Assembly: GCF_029537235.1 (NCBI RefSeq)
Contig: NZ_CP120638.1
Location: 2,978,501-3,042,500, forward strand
DNA from: Rhizobium sp. 32-5/1
GTDB taxonomy: Bacteria; Pseudomonadota; Alphaproteobacteria; Rhizobiales; Rhizobiaceae
Direction: 5' to 3'
Length of the DNA stretch: 64,000 bases
Under the pieces are notes generated by a model. The model saw nothing but the letters and a program-made list of their open reading frames with translations, had not been told where the DNA came from and searched no databases. Every line of letters begins with the position of its first letter. Position 1 is the first letter of the stretch. Position numbers and translations under genes: made by a program. This document shows positions 56,082-64,000 of the stretch, one piece after another.

Positions 56082-57463
56082 ATGGAACGGAAAGCTGTGC
56101 ATCTGGCAATGACGGAACAAGCGACAGGCTACGACGGCGCCGACATGCGGCGTGGCGCCTGTCCGACGCTGGCCGCGCCGATGCAGACCGGCGACGGTCT
56201 TCTGGTGCGTCTTCGTCCGGTTCGTCCGGGTTTTGCCCTTCCGGAGATAGTCGCGCTTGCGAAGGCCGCCCGTCGCTTCGGCAACGGCATCCTTGAGGTG
56301 ACGGCCCGCGGCAATCTGCAGATCCGTGGCCTCACCTTCGAGACGGTGTCCTCTCTTACCGCCGCCATCGCCGATGCGGAGATCAGGATTACCGAAGGGG
56401 TCGCCATCGAGACACCGCCGCTTGCCGGCATCGATCCGACCGAGTTTGCCGATCCGTTGACGCTGGCTGCCGAATTGCGCGCTGCGATCACGGCGCATCG
56501 GCCAGCGCTTGTCCTTGCTCCAAAACTCTCGATCATCATCGACGGCGGCGGTCGCCTCCATATGGGTGAAACGAGCGCCGACATACGGCTGCGCGCGGTT
56601 GGGGTTGGTGCCGCCCTGTCCTGGCTTCTGAGCCTTGCCGGGACGGAACGAACGGCCAAGCGGGTTGCCATGCTTGCGCCTGATGCCGTCATCCCCGCCG
56701 TCTTGAATGTGCTTTCCGAACTCGCACGCCTCGGCGGCAATGTGCGGGGACGGGACCTGGATGCGGAGATGCTGGCCCGTTCGATCGGCTCCGGAACGAT
56801 TTTTGACGAGGTCGCATTCCCGGATGCGGCCCCGCTGGCAACAGGCGTCCATGGTTGCGGCAGCAGGGGTCCGGTGCTCGGCCTTGGGCTTGCTTTCGGT
56901 CAGACGGATGCCGAAAGCCTGATCGCACTTGTCGCAGAGTTGGAACGGCTCGGCGCCGATGAAATCCGGCTGGCGCCGGGGCATGCCTTGCTCGTTCCGG
57001 GCCTGAAGGGCGAGGAAATCGCGCAGGCACAGGCGCATGCTCTGGCCTTTGGTTTCCGGATTTCGCCTGACGATCCCGGCAATCATATTGCTGTGTGCGC
57101 CGGAACGGGGCCTGCCGTTCGGCGCTTCTCGACACGAAGGCTGTTGCAAGGTTGTTCATCGACGAGGCACCGGACCTGCTCGATGGGTCCTTGTCCGTGC
57201 ATCTTTCCGGCTGTGCCAAGGGCTGTGCAAAACCTTCGGCCGAGACACTGACCATGCTGGGTGCGCCATTAGGCTATGGGCTTGTCGTAAATGGCCCTGC
57301 GTCCGCCGTCCCCAACGCCTACATCGAACAAAAGACCATAAAAACCGCAATCGGGCATCTCGGCGCCCTGGTGCGGCAGAACAAACAGGCTGGCGAATCG
57401 GCTCTATCCTGCCTTACACGGCTTGGACCGGATGCGACCATCGCAGCGCTGCAACAGGGATAG
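56082..57463 (+). CDS. cobG: Precorrin-3B synthase (single-base frameshift)
   Basis: About 460 residues after repair, a member of the nitrite/sulfite reductase fold with one [4Fe-4S] centre. The N-terminal half has RRGACPTLAAPMQTGDGLLVRLR and EVTARGNLQIRG; the cluster ligands are in CAGTGACRSALLDT and LSGCAKGCAKPS. CobG hydroxylates precorrin-3A with O2, defining the aerobic route. The frame breaks at the G4 run 57107-57110; one added G creates the first ligand motif. ATG 56082 follows AAGGACGG. It is followed by cobH after 2 bases. Confidence 0.9.
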
Positions 57464-57465
57464 AG

Positions 57466-58098
57466 ATGCCAGACTACGATTACATCCGGGATGGCGACGC
57501 CATCTACGAGCGTTCCTTTGCCATCATCCGCAGCGAAGCCGATCTGTCGCGGTTCTCCGAGGAGGAGGCCGATCTGGCCGTTCGCATGGTGCATGCCTGC
57601 GGTCTGGTCGAGGCGGCCCGGCAATTCGAATTCTCGCCTGACTTTGTTGCCGCCGCCCGCACGGCGTTGCAGAACGGCGCGCCTATTCTCTGCGATGCCT
57701 TCATGGTGGTGCATGGTGTTACCCGAGCGCGCCTCCCAGCCGGCAATGAGGTGATCTGCACTTTGCGCGAACCGGAAACCGTGGCGATCGCCAAGGAGAT
57801 CGGCAACACGCGCTCCGCCGCAGCGCTCAAGCTCTGGGGCGATCGCATGGCCGGTGCTGTCGTTGCCATCGGCAATGCGCCGACTGCCCTCTTCTACCTG
57901 CTCGAATTGCTACGGGACGGGGCACCGAAGCCGGCGGCGATCATCGGCATGCCGGTGGGCTTCGTCGGGGCAGCGGAATCCAAGGATGCGCTGGCCGAAC
58001 ATTCCTATGGCGTGCCCTATGCGATCGTGCGCGGGCGGCTGGGCGGCAGCGCCATGACGGCGGCGGCGATCAATTCGCTGGCGAGGCCTGGCCTGTGA
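57466..58098 (+). CDS. cobH: Precorrin-8X methylmutase
   Basis: A 210-residue protein with the complete CobH/CbiC fold: YIRDGDAIYERSFAIIRSEADL at the start, MVHACGLVEAARQFEFSPDF carrying the catalytic His, and the conserved GVTRARLPAGNEV and NAPTALFYLLELL stretches. It moves the C11 methyl group to C12, giving hydrogenobyrinate. ATG 57466 lies 2 bases after the cobG stop, and the stop overlaps cobI by 4. Confidence 0.94.
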   Translation: MPDYDYIRDGDAIYERSFAIIRSEADLSRFSEEEADLAVRMVHACGLVEAARQFEFSPDFVAAARTALQNGAPILCDAFMVVHGVTRARLPAGNEVICTLREPETVAIAKEIGNTRSAAALKLWGDRMAGAVVAIGNAPTALFYLLELLRDGAPKPAAIIGMPVGFVGAAESKDALAEHSYGVPYAIVRGRLGGSAMTAAAINSLARPGL

Positions 58099-58832
58099 GC
58101 GCGGCGGGTGTTGGAAGGTTGATCGGTGTCGGCACCGGCCCTGGCGATCCCGAGCTGTTGACGGTCAAGGCCGTCAAAGCGCTGGCGGCTGCCGACGTGC
58201 TGGCTTATTTCGCCAAGGAAGGTCGGCGCGGCAATGGCCGCACGATCGTCGACGGCATGCTGAAAGCCGACCTTATCGAACTGCCGCTGTACTATCCGGT
58301 CACGACCGAGATCGACAAGGATCACGACGACTACAAGAGCCAGATCACCGGCTTCTATGATGCCTCGGCCGCAGCCGTCGCAGCGCATCTGGAGGCCGGG
58401 CGAACGGTCGCCATTTTGAGCGAAGGCGATCCCTTGTTCTACGGCTCCTACATGCACCTGCATGTGCGTCTCGCCGGGCGTTTTCCGACGGAGGTCATTC
58501 CCGGCATCACGGCAATGTCCGGCTGCTGGTCGATGGCCGGGCTGCCGATTGTCCAGGGCGATGATGTTCTGTCGGTGCTGCCGGGTACCATGGCCGAGGC
58601 TGAACTTTGCCGCCGGCTGGGCGATACCGAAGCGGCCGTGATCATGAAAGTCGGCCGCAATCTCCCAAAGATCCGCCGCGCGCTTGAGGCGTCCGGCAAG
58701 CTTTCGCAGGCGCTCTATGTCGAGCGTGGCACGATGACGACCTCAGCCATGATCCCGCTTGCGGAAAAGACCGACGATGTCGCGCCGTATTTTTCGCTGG
58801 TGCTGGTCGCCGGATGGAAGGGCAAGCCATGA
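58095..58832 (+). CDS. cobI: Precorrin-2 C20-methyltransferase
   Basis: A 245-residue tetrapyrrole methylase starting at GTG 58095 (GTGAGC overlapping the cobH stop). SAM-binding features: LIGVGTGPGDPELLTVKAVKAL, LSEGDPLFYGSYMHLHVRL, VIPGITAMSGCWSMAGLPI. It adds the C20 methyl to precorrin-2, the first committed step from the CysG branch point into cobalamin. Overlaps cobJ by 4 bases. Confidence 0.93.
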   Translation: MSAAGVGRLIGVGTGPGDPELLTVKAVKALAAADVLAYFAKEGRRGNGRTIVDGMLKADLIELPLYYPVTTEIDKDHDDYKSQITGFYDASAAAVAAHLEAGRTVAILSEGDPLFYGSYMHLHVRLAGRFPTEVIPGITAMSGCWSMAGLPIVQGDDVLSVLPGTMAEAELCRRLGDTEAAVIMKVGRNLPKIRRALEASGKLSQALYVERGTMTTSAMIPLAEKTDDVAPYFSLVLVAGWKGKP

Positions 58833-59593
58833 GGGGAACGCTCTATGTCGTCGGCACCGGCCCCGGTGGTCCGCAGCAGATGACGCCTGAAGCGCTGGAT
58901 GCCGTTTCGAAAGCCACCGAGTTCTTCGGCTACGGTCCCTATCTCGATCGCCTGTCTCTGCGGCCGGACCAGACCCGCATCGCGTCTGACAACCGCGAGG
59001 AACTCGATCGTGCGCAGGCTGCACTGGCGCGTTCTGCATCCGGCGTTGACGTCTGCGTCGTCTCGGGCGGTGATCCTGGTGTCTTCGCCATGGCCGCGGC
59101 CGTCTGCGAGGCGATTGATGCCGGCCCGCCGGAATGGCGGGATCTCGATCTGGTCGTTACACCCGGCGTCACCGCCATGCTCGCCGTTGCCGCTCGGATC
59201 GGCGCGCCGCTCGGCCATGATTTTTGTGCGATTTCGCTGTCGGATAATCTGAAACCATGGGAGGTGATAACCCGCCGTCTGCGGCTGGTTGCCGAGGCCG
59301 GATTGGTGATCGCGCTTTATAATCCCATCAGCAAGGCCCGGCCGTGGCAGCTCGGTCAGGCCTTCGATATCCTGCGCACGGTACTGCCGGCATCGACGCC
59401 GGTCATTTTCGGTCGCGCGGCCGGACGGCCGGACGAGCGCATGACCGTCATGCCGCTTGCCGAGGCTGATCCGGCGGTGGCCGACATGGCAACCTGCGTC
59501 GTCATCGGCTCGGCCCTGACGCGCATCATCGCGCGGCCCGGCAGGCCGGATCTCGTCTATACGCCGCGCTTCATCTCCGGGGAGAGCCAGTGA
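58829..59593 (+). CDS. cobJ: Precorrin-3B C17-methyltransferase
   Basis: A 254-residue methylase: LYVVGTGPGGPQQMTPEALDAV, CVVSGGDPGVFAMAAAVCEAI, VVTPGVTAMLAVAARIGAPLG and HDFCAISLSDNLKPWEVI are diagnostic of CobJ/CbiH, which methylates C17 and contracts the ring. ATG 58829 overlaps cobI by 4 bases. Its 3' end overlaps the convergent cobK by 37 bases. Confidence 0.93.
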   Translation: MRGTLYVVGTGPGGPQQMTPEALDAVSKATEFFGYGPYLDRLSLRPDQTRIASDNREELDRAQAALARSASGVDVCVVSGGDPGVFAMAAAVCEAIDAGPPEWRDLDLVVTPGVTAMLAVAARIGAPLGHDFCAISLSDNLKPWEVITRRLRLVAEAGLVIALYNPISKARPWQLGQAFDILRTVLPASTPVIFGRAAGRPDERMTVMPLAEADPAVADMATCVVIGSALTRIIARPGRPDLVYTPRFISGESQ

Positions 59594-60325
59594 TCGATCC
59601 GGTCGAGAGCCTCAGCCAGCGTTCCGACCGACGGCATGTCGGCCGGGTGCTGCCGCTCGACCATCACGACCTCGATGCCGCGGTCTCGGGCAGCGACGAT
59701 CTTGCTATAGGTGGCCGCCCCACCGCTGTTCTTGGCAACGATGACGTCGATGCGATTATCTTTCAGAAGCCGATATTCGTCGGCAGTCTCGAAGGGACCG
59801 CAGGCGAGGATATAACGAACATGCGGCAACTCGAGCGGCGGAGTGACGGGATCGACGCTGCGCACGATATAGTGATGCTGCGGCGCGTTCTCGAACTGGA
59901 ACGCTTCCTGCCGGCCGATCGCGAGAAACACGTTTCTGGGCTCAGGCCCGAGCGCAGCCACGGCATCCGTCATGGTGAAAACGGACGTCCAGCGATCACC
60001 CGCCTGCCGCTCCCATGCGGGGCGTCGCAGGGCAAACGCCCCAATGCCGGCCAGCTTGGCTGCTACGGCGGCATTGGCGGAGATGCGCGCGGCAAGGGGT
60101 GCGTGGCGTCGATCAGCAGGTCGAAATGATTGTCCCGAAGAAAGTCGGCCAGCCCCTCGGCTCCGCCAAAGCCGCCACTGCGCGTCGGAACGGGTTGCGC
60201 CATGGGTTCGGCGGTGCGGCCGGCCAGCGAAAGCAGCACGGCACAATCGGCGCGGTCTTTCAGCCTGTCCGCCAATTGCCGGGCCTCGGTTGTTCCCCGA
60301 GTATCAGAATGCGGTGTCTGCCCAT
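59557..60325 (-). CDS. cobK: Precorrin-6A reductase (two single-base frameshifts)
   Basis: About 256 residues after repair: a two-lobed NADPH-dependent reductase starting [20 protein letters not shown] and containing DLLIDATHPFAARISANA, VRSVDPVTPPLELPHV and NSGGAATYSKI, all standard CobK features. The frame breaks at the C4 run 60295-60298 and at A2 60094-60095 (+ strand); adding one base at each restores the family sequence. It reduces precorrin-6A to 6B. It is the only cob gene on the minus strand: the start codon shares the four bases CATG with the cobL start, and the 3' end runs into cobJ. Confidence 0.88.
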
Positions 60326-61565
60326 GCGTGATGGTTCCGTGGTTTCCCTTGATCTTCAAGCGCCCTGGCTGACGGTTATCGGCCTGGGAGAAGATGGTCT
60401 AGCTGGTCTCGGCGATGCGGCCAAGCGCTGCATCGCATCGGCGACTGTGATCTTCGGCGGCGCCAGGCATCTGGAGCTTGCGGGTCCGTTGATCACAGGC
60501 GAGGCCCATGTCTGGGCAAGCCCGTTTGAGCGTTCGATCGATGCGATCCTTTCCCTGCGGGGTTCACCCGTCGTGGTGCTGGCCTCCGGCGATCCGCTGC
60601 ACTTCGGTGTGGGTGCTACCTTGGCGCGCCGCATCGATCCCGCAGAAATGCGGGTCCTGCCGTTCCCGTCCTCTTTCAGCCTCGCTGCCTCGAAGCTCGG
60701 CTGGGCGCTGCAGGAGACGCAGACCGTTTCACTGCACGGGCGCCCCGTCGATCTCATCCGCCCGCTTCTGCACCCGGGTGTGCGGGTGCTTGCACTGACT
60801 TCGGATGCACAGGCCCCTGCCGCTCTGGCAAAACTCCTCACGGAGAGCGGGTTCGGTCAGTCAAGGTTTACGGTTCTCGAGGCGCTGGGTGGTTCGAACG
60901 AGCGCTTGACGCACCATATCGCCGCGCAATTCTCGCAGGCCGACGTCAATGCCCTGAATGTCTGTGCGGTCGAGGTCGTGGCCGACAAGGGTGCGCGCAT
61001 TCTGACGCTTGCGGCCGGCCTTGACGACGCGCTGTTCGAGCATGACGGGCAAATCACCAAGCGGGAAATCCGCGCGCTGACGCTGTCCGCGCTTGCGCCG
61101 CGGCGTGGCGAATTGCTTTGGGATATCGGTGCCGGATCCGGCTCGATCGCCATCGAATGGATGCTGACTGATCCGTCCATGCGGGCGTTGGCAATCGAGG
61201 TTTCAGCCGAGCGCGTCGCGCGGATCGGTCGCAATGCCGCCCGCTTTGGCGTCCCCGGCCTTACGGTCGTTCACGGTGCTGCCCCTGATGCGCTGTCCGG
61301 CCTGACGCCGCCCGATGCAATTTTCATCGGCGGCGGCGGCAGTCGCGATGGCATGATGGACGCGGCACGTTCTGTCTTGCGCGAAGGCGGTCGTCTGGTT
61401 GCCAATGCGGTGACGACCGAAATGGAAGCGGTGCTTCTGGCGAGCCATGTCCGCTTTGGCGGCACGTTGATCCGCATCGACATTGCAAGGGCATCGCCCG
61501 TCGGCTCGATGACCGGCTGGCGTCCGGCGATGCCCGTGACGCAATGGTCGTGGACAAAAGAATAG
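60324..61565 (+). CDS. cobL: Precorrin-6B C5,15-methyltransferase (decarboxylating)
   Basis: A 413-residue fusion of two methylase domains: an N-terminal CbiE-like part ([35 protein letters not shown]) and a C-terminal CbiT-like part with the SAM motif [19 protein letters not shown] and [15 protein letters not shown]. It methylates C5 and C15 and decarboxylates the C12 acetate. ATG 60324 is inside CATG shared with the divergent cobK start; a slightly later start is possible because the first nine residues are not conserved. Confidence 0.92.
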   Translation: MRDGSVVSLDLQAPWLTVIGLGEDGLAGLGDAAKRCIASATVIFGGARHLELAGPLITGEAHVWASPFERSIDAILSLRGSPVVVLASGDPLHFGVGATLARRIDPAEMRVLPFPSSFSLAASKLGWALQETQTVSLHGRPVDLIRPLLHPGVRVLALTSDAQAPAALAKLLTESGFGQSRFTVLEALGGSNERLTHHIAAQFSQADVNALNVCAVEVVADKGARILTLAAGLDDALFEHDGQITKREIRALTLSALAPRRGELLWDIGAGSGSIAIEWMLTDPSMRALAIEVSAERVARIGRNAARFGVPGLTVVHGAAPDALSGLTPPDAIFIGGGGSRDGMMDAARSVLREGGRLVANAVTTEMEAVLLASHVRFGGTLIRIDIARASPVGSMTGWRPAMPVTQWSWTKE

Positions 61566-61587
61566 AAGACGTCTGAGAGGAAATGAA

Positions 61588-62351
61588 ATGACAGTGCATT
61601 TTATCGGCGCCGGCCCTGGCGCTGCGGACCTGATCACGGTGCGCGGCCGCGACCTGATCGCCCGTTGCCCGGTCTGCCTCTATGCAGGTTCGATCGTTTC
61701 GCCCGACCTTTGCAATATTGCCCACCCGGCACCCGCATCGTCGATACGGCGCCGATGTCGCTTGATGAGATCGAGGCGGAATATGTGAAGGCTGCGGCCG
61801 ATGGCCATGACGTGGCGCGGCTGCATTCCGGCGATCTCTCCGTCTGGAGCGCAGTTGCCGAGCAGGTCCGCCGACTGGAAAAGCATGGCCTTGATTATAC
61901 GATGACACCTGGTGTGCCGGCTTTTGCTGCTGCCGCCGCCACGCTCGGCCGCGAGCTGACGATCCCGGCTGTCGCGCAAAGCCTTGTGTTGACCCGCGTT
62001 TCCGGCCGCGCGTCGCCAATGCCCAATGCCGAGACCCTTGCAGGCTTCGGCGCCACCGGCTCGACACTTGCCATCCATCTGGCGATCCACGCGCTGGGGC
62101 AGGTCGTCACGGAACTGACGCCGCTCTATGGCGCGGATTGCCCCGTCGCCATCGTCGTCAAGGCATCCTGGCCGGACGAGCGCGTCGTGCGCGGTACGTT
62201 GGCCGATATCGAGGCCAAGGTTGCGGCCGATCCGATCGAACGCACGGCGCTGATCTTCGTCGGCAAGACCCTTGGAGCTACCGATTTTCGAGAGAGTGCG
62301 CTCTACGATGCTGCCTATCAGCGTCGCTTCCGCGGCCGTGACGGCCTTTAG
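61588..62351 (+). CDS. cobM: Precorrin-4 C11-methyltransferase (single-base frameshift)
   Basis: About 254 residues after repair: [62 protein letters not shown] and [18 protein letters not shown] are the CobM/CbiF pattern. It adds the C11 methyl to precorrin-4. The frame breaks at the T3 run 61709-61711; one added T restores PDLLQYCPPG. AGAGGAAATGAA precedes ATG 61588. It ends convergently on phaG with a 4-base overlap, so no terminator space exists there. Confidence 0.9.
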
Positions 62352-62728
62352 TCAGGGTCAGTTCCGGTCGGAGTCGGTACGGGTTTTTCCTTGAGTGGCA
62401 CGTCGTGTGTGCCCTCGATCCGGTCGCGATAGAGAGCTGATTGCCCCAGAAGCATCAGCGTCACTGGCGTTGTCAGGATGATGAAGACGACGATCAGGAC
62501 TTCGTGAAAGATCCAGCGATTTTGCAGGACGGCAAAGCAGAGCATCGATGCAAGGGAAATGAGAACGACGCCGGCGCTGGCGCCAAGGGTCGGCGCATGA
62601 AGCCTGCTGTAGAAGTTGTTCAGCCTGAGCAGGCCGATCGATCCGATCAGCGTGATGATCGATCCGACAAGCAAAAGGATGCAGACGGGGATTGCGGCCC
62701 AGAGCGGCAGGTCTGTGAGGTGGCTCAT
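62348..62728 (-). CDS. phaG: Multisubunit cation/proton antiporter subunit G
   Basis: A 126-residue protein with three hydrophobic segments; SIITLIGSIGLLRLNNFYSRLHAPTLGAS is the MnhG/PhaG/MrpG signature. It is a small subunit of the Mrp-type Na+(K+)/H+ antiporter, needed for pH and salt tolerance. The C-terminal tail (about 20 residues, proline- and acid-rich) is soluble. Overlaps phaF by 4 bases and cobM by 4. Confidence 0.9.
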   Translation of the reverse strand: MSHLTDLPLWAAIPVCILLLVGSIITLIGSIGLLRLNNFYSRLHAPTLGASAGVVLISLASMLCFAVLQNRWIFHEVLIVVFIILTTPVTLMLLGQSALYRDRIEGTHDVPLKEKPVPTPTGTDPD

Positions 62729-63006
62729 TCGATCACCTCACCGCGCATCAGGAATTTGGCGAAAGCGATCGAAGACACGAATCCGAGCAGCGCAATGATC
62801 AGCGCGGCCTCGAAATAGATCGTGTTGGCCGTGCGCATGCCGAAAGTGAGCAGCAGCAACATGGCGTTGATATAGAGCGCATCAAGGCCGAGTATGCGGT
62901 CCTGCGCGCGCGGGCCCCGCACCATGCGGAACAGAGCGCAGGCCATCGCGAGGCCAAGGATGACCTGAGAGAGCAGGATCGACCAGATGATGAAGAGTTC
63001 GGTCAT
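62725..63006 (-). CDS. phaF: Multisubunit cation/proton antiporter subunit F
   Basis: A 93-residue protein of three membrane helices with the PhaF/MnhF core FRMVRGPRAQDRILGLDALYINAML followed by IYFEAALIIALLGFVSSIAFAKFL. It is part of the membrane arm of the Mrp antiporter. Start and stop overlap neighbours as ATGA. Confidence 0.92.
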   Translation of the reverse strand: MTELFIIWSILLSQVILGLAMACALFRMVRGPRAQDRILGLDALYINAMLLLLTFGMRTANTIYFEAALIIALLGFVSSIAFAKFLMRGEVIE

Positions 63007-63491
63007 TCGAATAGCTCCTTCAACGGCGCCTCGTAGCGCGTTCTGATCAACTCTGCCCAGGCAGTCCCGTTTTCGATATCGAGCACATGGAGCAACAACA
63101 CCTGCGTCTGGCTGTCGAATTCAAGCCAGGCTGAACCGGGGGTCGCGGTCAGAATGCAGGCCAAAATGGCCAGAGCGTTCTCGTCGCGCAGCGTAAGGTG
63201 GATCGGCACGAAGCCGGAATTCACAGGACGGTTCCTGCGGCGCAGGATGACGCCCATCACCATGATATTGGATTTGGCCACATCGATGACGACGGTTGCC
63301 ATCAACCGACCGACCAGCCAGGCTTTTTTCATATGGGTCTTGGTCGGCCTAAGATTGACCATCAGCCACGCATGCGAAATGCCGAGCGCGGCTCCGAGAA
63401 GAATCTGTGCCGGCGAAAGCGACTGGTTGATCAACAGCCAGAAGAGCATGAGAGCAAAGGATAACAGCGGGTAGGGGAACCAGTAGCGCAT
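63003..63491 (-). CDS. phaE: Multisubunit cation/proton antiporter subunit E
   Basis: A 162-residue membrane protein: two N-terminal spans (YPLLSFALMLFWLLINQSLSP, QILLGAALGISHAWLMV) and a soluble part with FVPIHLTLRDENALAILACILTATPGSAWLEFD, diagnostic of PhaE/MrpE. ATG 63491 fits the family start; the open frame upstream is out of keeping with it. It begins 4 bases after the phaD stop. Confidence 0.9.
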   Translation of the reverse strand: MRYWFPYPLLSFALMLFWLLINQSLSPAQILLGAALGISHAWLMVNLRPTKTHMKKAWLVGRLMATVVIDVAKSNIMVMGVILRRRNRPVNSGFVPIHLTLRDENALAILACILTATPGSAWLEFDSQTQVLLLHVLDIENGTAWAELIRTRYEAPLKELFE

Positions 63492-63495
63492 CGCG

Positions 63496-64000
63496 TCAAA
63501 CGCCTCCCGCCGGGGCGACGCGTGGCGCGGTAAGCACCCGGTCGGTATAGTTTTTCGGATTGGCCAGCGACTTTGCCGCCGCATCCATATAGCGCATGGC
63601 TGGGCCTGCCTGCAGGCTGAGGAAAACGGTCGCGAGAAGCAGCAGGAGCACGGGCGTGATCTCGATCAGGAATACCCGCGGGATCGTGCCTTCGATCGAT
63701 GTCCAGAAGGTTCGGATGCCGATGCGGTTCATCGCGATCATCGCTGCCAGGCCCGACAGAATGAGCAGGGCGACGTAGATCCATTGCCCGGCGCCGATCG
63801 GCATGTTGCCGCCGAAACCGTCTTCGTTGAAAAGTTCGTGCAGGATGGCGAATTTGGCCAGAAAGCCTGATAGCGGCGGTAGGCCCGACATCAGGATGGC
63901 GCAGGTGCAAAAACAAAGGCCGAGCACGGCAAGCGTGCCCGGCACGGCAACGCCAACTTCCTTTTCATCCTCGTCCTCATCAAGATCGCCATAGGCCTCC
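63496..64000 (-). CDS. phaD: Multisubunit cation/proton antiporter subunit D, C-terminal part (5' end outside window)
   Basis: Open through the right edge. About 168 C-terminal residues are visible: an acidic cytoplasmic loop (EAYGDLDEDEDEKEVGV) followed by a membrane span (LGLCFCTCAILMSGLPPLSGFLAKFAILHELF), which carries the conserved Pro-Pro/Lys pattern of NuoN/MrpD antiporter subunits, then two further spans. It belongs to the ion-translocating core of the Mrp antiporter. The start and most transmembrane helices lie to the right of the window. Confidence 0.88.
   Translation of the reverse strand, partial: EAYGDLDEDEDEKEVGVAVPGTLAVLGLCFCTCAILMSGLPPLSGFLAKFAILHELFNEDGFGGNMPIGAGQWIYVALLILSGLAAMIAMNRIGIRTFWTSIEGTIPRVFLIEITPVLLLLLATVFLSLQAGPAMRYMDAAAKSLANPKNYTDRVLTAPRVAPAGGV

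Noticed and set aside
1-64000. CRISPR arrays, tRNA or rRNA genes, insertion sequences, att sites
   Set aside because: No regularly spaced repeats, tRNA-like cloverleaf sequences, transposase-like proteins or terminal inverted repeats were recognised on either strand.

Overview
The window looks like an ordinary, GC-rich chromosomal segment of an alphaproteobacterium, most likely Rhizobiaceae (Rhizobium/Agrobacterium/Ensifer/Shinella-like). The grounds are the soxBDAG-glx-glnT-purU cluster, the nasTS-nrt-nir nitrate cluster behind a sigma-54 promoter, the aerobic cobFGHIJKLM genes and the Pha/Mrp antiporter genes. The species cannot be named from the sequence alone. No rRNA, tRNA, insertion sequence, prophage or CRISPR array was seen.

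Layout. 0-1.1 kb: the tail of a HutC-type GntR regulator and two small conserved basic proteins. 1.3-14.5 kb: one-carbon and sarcosine metabolism, with heterotetrameric sarcosine oxidase (soxB-D-A-G, minus strand), an AraC/GATase1-type regulator, an XRE-cupin regulator, a VapBC-like pair, glutamate-synthase-like glxBCD, glnT and purU. 14.9-26.8 kb: an ABC importer with two different ATPases and a tiny membrane protein, followed by a complete dihydroxyacetone (or similar ketose) phosphorylation set: fused DhaK-DhaL, DhaL, DhaM, HPr, enzyme I, an HTH protein and a second DhaK. 26.8-36.4 kb: an orphan FAD oxidoreductase, then a LacI-controlled sugar cluster (Gfo/Idh dehydrogenase, sugar isomerase/epimerase, ABC importer, SDR). 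36.4-39.5 kb: molybdate uptake (modABC) with a short ModE. 39.6-41.2 kb: ung and a DMT exporter. 41.4-55.2 kb: nitrate/nitrite assimilation. 55.3-62.4 kb: cobalamin corrin-ring genes. 62.3-64 kb: the 3' part of a Pha/Mrp cation/proton antiporter operon, cut by the window edge.

How the parts work together. Sarcosine oxidation gives glycine, H2O2 and methylene-THF, and PurU can release formyl-THF carbon as formate. Nitrate enters through NrtABC and is reduced by NasA (a molybdenum enzyme, hence the relevance of modABC nearby) and then by NirBD, whose siroheme is made by CysG. The uroporphyrinogen methylation done by CysG also feeds precorrin-2 to the cob genes, which start only 71 bases after the nitrate block. 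NasT and NasS precede a leader that has a canonical -24/-12 promoter, hairpins and a T tract, which fits NasT antitermination.

Data-quality warning: seventeen single-base frameshifts break fourteen otherwise intact, mostly core, genes. Every one is repaired by adding one base to a short homopolymer run. This pattern points to sequencing or assembly error rather than gene decay. I annotated these genes across the shift.
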